Shown here piece by piece: positions 6,126-8,354 of a stretch of 8,354 nucleotides of DNA. The stretch spans positions 1 through 8,354 of the forward strand of contig JAPTWT010000156.1 of assembly GCA_028064935.1 (NCBI GenBank), given 5' to 3'. Position 1 is the stretch's first letter. Each line of letters opens with the position of its first letter. The notes below the pieces were generated by a model. The model saw nothing but the letters and a program-made list of their open reading frames with translations. It had not been told where the DNA came from and searched no databases. This DNA comes from Gammaproteobacteria bacterium. GTDB lineage: Bacteria > Pseudomonadota > Gammaproteobacteria > Acidiferrobacterales > Acidiferrobacteraceae. A program made the position numbers and the translations under genes.

Positions 6126-7679
6126 CTAGCGCTTTCGTTTTTCTATCCTCTTAGCCTCCTTCCGTGCCGCTCGCGCCAGTCTGCGTCGCTCGGCTCGGTT
6201 CATTGCGGCCTCAGACTTGTGCCCGTAGAACTTTAGGCCGCCGAAATTGAAAGGCACAGGAAACTCGTGACCTTTTCTCCCGAAGTACCGCACATCCTTG
6301 GCCGGTGCCTGTAATACATCGAGTTCCTCCATGGTGTCCTTCCAAAAAACGGACTCCTCTGGGCTCATCTCTTTGGTGAGGTCAACGTACAGGAATTCTT
6401 GAGAGGCTGTCTTCTCGGAGAAGGGCTCAGATGCGATGCCAATCGCTTCGGTCGCGCGGGGAAAACGCACCTTGATACCGCGGCAGTACGCGAGCAGTGC
6501 GGCCGAGCGCATCTCGCGGTAAACCTGGTAGTCAACATCCTGCGGTTTCGGGACCGTCAGGAACACGTACGCGCGGGACATGTTGTCGCCGCTCATGGTC
6601 ATGCGCGCGAACTTCTTGCCTGGCTCGCTCTTTGTGAGCGCGAAGCGAAAGTGGTTAGCGAGCTCGCGTCTTGCCAGTCGTGGCTCTGCAGCGAGGGTGC
6701 GCAGGATTCGCTCGTGGTCTATAGTCTCCGGGAGTGACATGCCGGGGAGTCCAATCGCTGTCCCTGCGCGAACGAAGGACGCTTGGTACTCAATGAACGC
6801 GTCCCACATGTAGCTACCTTGGTCGGCCTTGCGTTTAGCCGCCCTCTGCGGGCTTGACCGATACGACTCCCAACCCCCTTCTGACAGCATGATACCATTA
6901 ATATGCGACGGTACCTTGGGTAACACGTGTCGGCCATTCTCCACCGTGCACATGTATTGGGCCAGCAGCTCCTCTTCCCCGGCCGCATGCACGAAAATGC
7001 CAGGCGCCTCAAAATACCGCTCCTTACACTCCAGGTAATTGGCGAGGTCCGGGACGGTGTCCAGTTCCTCCAAGAGAGCCTCGACTGTTACCTCATCGAG
7101 GACATGCACGAAGCGGCGGCCTTCCAGCGGGAAGCCGACTTCGAACGGGTGTTCGTAGTGGGCGTCCCCCTCAAGCATACTGTTTAGTATCAAGCTGCCG
7201 CTGCTGCCGCCGCCGAAGTGCCGAACCGCTGCCGCGTGGCCACCTCGCGTAACAGCAATCAGGAAGTAGCGGGCTAAGCTCGGGCTCGGGAGCGCCACGG
7301 GCAACTTGGTCTGACATGACTTGTCTACGAAAACACGGCCCGGGAACCGGCGCAGGAAACTTTCGGCCCCTGCAAGCTGTTTGGCGGATTTCTCAATTGC
7401 CCGCTTATACCAACGCGGCCAGGCGACCTTGATATCTACGTTCGACTGAAACGCGCATCGCTTGTCGGAAAACAGCAGCACATTGGTGCCAAAGACCACT
7501 AACAGGTCTGCTAGCTCTTTTCCATCACCCTTATCATTTTGTCTCCCTTCGTCACTATAAACGTTAGGGTAGCTCCACATGCTCAGAAATGCCTTGCGAG
7601 CGAGGCGCGCCAAAATGCGCTCCGAAGAAGTCGTACCCTGCGCCTCCGCCGCCTTCTCCCAAGGGGTCTTGTCGCTCAT
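6126..7679 (-). CDS. 517-residue protein of unknown family with a nuclease-like N-terminus
   Basis: The ATG at 7679 directly follows an in-frame TGA, so the start cannot lie further upstream; its ribosome-binding site is weak (GGAG is about 15 bases away). Residues about 15-110 hold a segment in which KELADLLVVFG is followed by a strand VLLFSDKRCAF. This arrangement of an acidic residue, a hydrophobic strand and then D-K recalls PD-(D/E)XK-type nuclease folds, with E55, D58, D72 and K73 as candidate residues, followed by a WPRWYKRAIEKSAKQL helix. The spacing of the last motif is not canonical, so this is tentative. The middle and C-terminal parts are soluble and unrecognised. The last 25 residues (from about 493) are strongly basic, MNRAERRRLARAARKEAKR onward, suggesting nucleic-acid contact. 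It stands alone between the traG fragment and traG, with no terminator seen after it. A solitary defence gene is possible, not shown. Confidence 0.82.
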   Translation of the reverse strand: MSDKTPWEKAAEAQGTTSSERILARLARKAFLSMWSYPNVYSDEGRQNDKGDGKELADLLVVFGTNVLLFSDKRCAFQSNVDIKVAWPRWYKRAIEKSAKQLAGAESFLRRFPGRVFVDKSCQTKLPVALPSPSLARYFLIAVTRGGHAAAVRHFGGGSSGSLILNSMLEGDAHYEHPFEVGFPLEGRRFVHVLDEVTVEALLEELDTVPDLANYLECKERYFEAPGIFVHAAGEEELLAQYMCTVENGRHVLPKVPSHINGIMLSEGGWESYRSSPQRAAKRKADQGSYMWDAFIEYQASFVRAGTAIGLPGMSLPETIDHERILRTLAAEPRLARRELANHFRFALTKSEPGKKFARMTMSGDNMSRAYVFLTVPKPQDVDYQVYREMRSAALLAYCRGIKVRFPRATEAIGIASEPFSEKTASQEFLYVDLTKEMSPEESVFWKDTMEELDVLQAPAKDVRYFGRKGHEFPVPFNFGGLKFYGHKSEAAMNRAERRRLARAARKEAKRIEKRKR

Positions 7680-7767
7680 TTCTGCTCAGAAACTCCAGTA
7701 ACCCAACGCTTATAGGATGCTGCGTCCGTATTGTAGCGTGCAAGTATCCGGGAATCTTTTGTCTCAT
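7564..7767 (-). CDS. Possible short overlapping ORF upstream of the 517-residue gene (low confidence)
   Basis: An ATG at 7767 is preceded by GGAGG nine bases away, a better ribosome-binding site than that of the large gene. It opens a 67-codon frame (MRQKIPGYLH onward) that overlaps the first 116 bases of the 517-residue gene in another frame. It could be a leader peptide whose translation controls the downstream start, or a shadow of the larger gene. The second half is glycine-rich and unlike a stable protein. No family is recognised. Confidence 0.25.
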   Translation of the reverse strand: MRQKIPGYLHATIRTQHPISVGLLEFLSRNERQDPLGEGGGGAGYDFFGAHFGAPRSQGISEHVELP

Positions 7768-7863
7768 GTAGCGGTTCCTCCGCGAACTAAGGCTAACAGC
7801 CATGACACCGCTTATCCGGGGCCGCAGAATTTGTGCGAATTTCACCCCATGCCTACACTCCGC
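7680..7863. other. Divergent gap between the 517-residue gene and traG
   Basis: This 184-base interval must carry promoters in both directions if traG and the 517-residue gene are expressed from here. On the minus side I see no convincing -35/-10 pair; TATAAG near 7709 is a possible -10 without a good -35. The plus side has the candidate listed separately. No tRNA, attachment-site repeat or palindrome of note was found. Confidence 0.45.
7802..7830 (+). promoter_or_regulatory. Candidate promoter for traG
   Basis: ATGACA (7802-7807, five of six to the -35 consensus) is separated by 17 bases from CAGAAT (7825-7830, four of six to -10). Transcription would begin near 7837, just ahead of the possible traG starts at 7849 and 7864. 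In F-type elements traG is usually read from a long upstream operon, so a local promoter here could replace transcription interrupted by the cargo. Confidence 0.35.
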
Positions 7864-8354
7864 ATGGCCAACCAAAAACTGACACGTATCCTCATCGCCC
7901 TGGCGGCGCTTCTCGCCCCGGCGGCCGCCTTTGCCACCATAAACCCTGTGGGCCAGAACGCCTGGACGCTCTGGGCCTTCGGTAACGGCAACGTCATCTA
8001 CAACCTGCTCTACGCCGCCTCGGGGCTGGTCTCGTCGAGCGGCTACCTGGCGCTGGTAAGCTTCTTGTCGCTGATTTCGGTGGTCGCGGCCTCCGTCATG
8101 GCCGCCAACAACGCCATGGCGTCCAAGCGCCTCATCGCCGCCATTCTGGGTATCTTCGCCTTTATCTCCATCGGCTTGAAGGAGACGGCCAATGTCGCGG
8201 TGGACGACCCCGTGACGAACTACATCAACGTCGTCCCCAACGTCCCGGCCCTGGTGGCCATCCCGCCGGCCGTCATCTCCGAGGCTGGGTATCGCATGAC
8301 CCAGCTCCTCGAGCAGTATTACAGCCTGCCGAACGACCTCACGCTGACCGGCGG
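7864..8354 (+). CDS. traG: TraG N-terminal part, conjugative mating-pair stabilisation protein (cut by window end)
   Basis: The visible 163 residues begin with a signal peptide (basic MANQKLTR, hydrophobic core, likely cleavage after AFA at residue 24). Hydrophobic stretches at about 41-75 and 85-108 suggest membrane passes. The later segment, with VVPNVPALVAIPPAVISEAG and then LEQYYSLPND, fits the TraG N-terminal domain of F-type conjugation systems, where TraG sits in the inner membrane and stabilises mating pairs; in F it also takes part in entry exclusion. The frame continues past the window, as expected for a protein that is usually many hundreds of residues long. An in-frame ATG at 7849 would add five residues (MPTLR). 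Neither start has a clear ribosome-binding site, which is odd for a transfer gene and may reflect cargo insertion directly upstream. The coding sequence has strongly GC-rich third positions. Confidence 0.85.
   Translation, partial: MANQKLTRILIALAALLAPAAAFATINPVGQNAWTLWAFGNGNVIYNLLYAASGLVSSSGYLALVSFLSLISVVAASVMAANNAMASKRLIAAILGIFAFISIGLKETANVAVDDPVTNYINVVPNVPALVAIPPAVISEAGYRMTQLLEQYYSLPNDLTLTG
7927..8019 (+). repeat. Direct repeat, right copy (inside intact traG)
   Basis: Right copy of the 93-base repeat, lying just after the signal peptide of the intact traG reading frame. Recombination between the copies would delete the 517-residue gene and fuse the left cargo block to traG. Confidence 0.9.

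Noticed and set aside
5927..8019. Insertion-sequence target duplication as the origin of the two traG segments
   Set aside because: The repeat is 93 bases with six differences and unequal 5' parts, and no transposase or terminal inverted repeats lie between the copies.
1..8354. CRISPR array, integron attC sites, rRNA
   Set aside because: No regularly spaced repeats, attC-like folded sites or rRNA sequence were seen in reading the window.

Overview
This is an 8.35 kb stretch of moderately GC-rich DNA. It reads like a cargo region of a conjugative element (an integrative and conjugative element or a conjugative plasmid) of a Pseudomonadota host. The anchor is the right end, where the first 163 codons of a TraG-type gene (F-type mating-pair stabilisation protein) run off the window. 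No integrase, transposase, CRISPR array, rRNA or convincing tRNA is visible, and the host genus cannot be fixed from this sequence.

Layout. Positions 1-64 hold a 21-base exact inverted copy of part of the large nuclease gene (1-21) and a strong plus-strand hairpin terminator (37-64). Positions 248-4581 hold two genes on the minus strand, joined by a 4-base ATGA overlap. The first is a 557-residue protein with a glyoxalase-related N-terminal domain. The second is an 887-residue protein ending in a winged-helix-like segment and a DUF2726-type PD-(D/E)XK nuclease domain. A 514-base gap (4582-5095) has inverted repeats and a weak candidate promoter but no gene I can support. Positions 5096-5938 encode a minus-strand membrane protein with no clear start. 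Positions 5927-6093 are a broken 5' fragment of a second traG copy on the plus strand. Positions 6126-7679 encode a 517-residue minus-strand protein of no recognised family, whose N-terminus looks nuclease-like. A divergent gap leads to the intact traG start at 7864.

Interpretation. All cargo genes point away from traG and sit where transfer genes would otherwise be continuous, as expected of an insertion hotspot in a conjugative element. The traG fragment in the middle suggests that cargo arrived in at least two steps: an older block (1 to about 5926) once abutted a traG 5' end, and a second block (about 6100-7860) now separates that remnant from the working traG. The coupled two-gene unit is the best candidate for an undescribed defence-type system, because it pairs a large helical/wHTH/nuclease protein with a partner of unknown function. 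That role is inferred from domain content and location and is not shown by the sequence.
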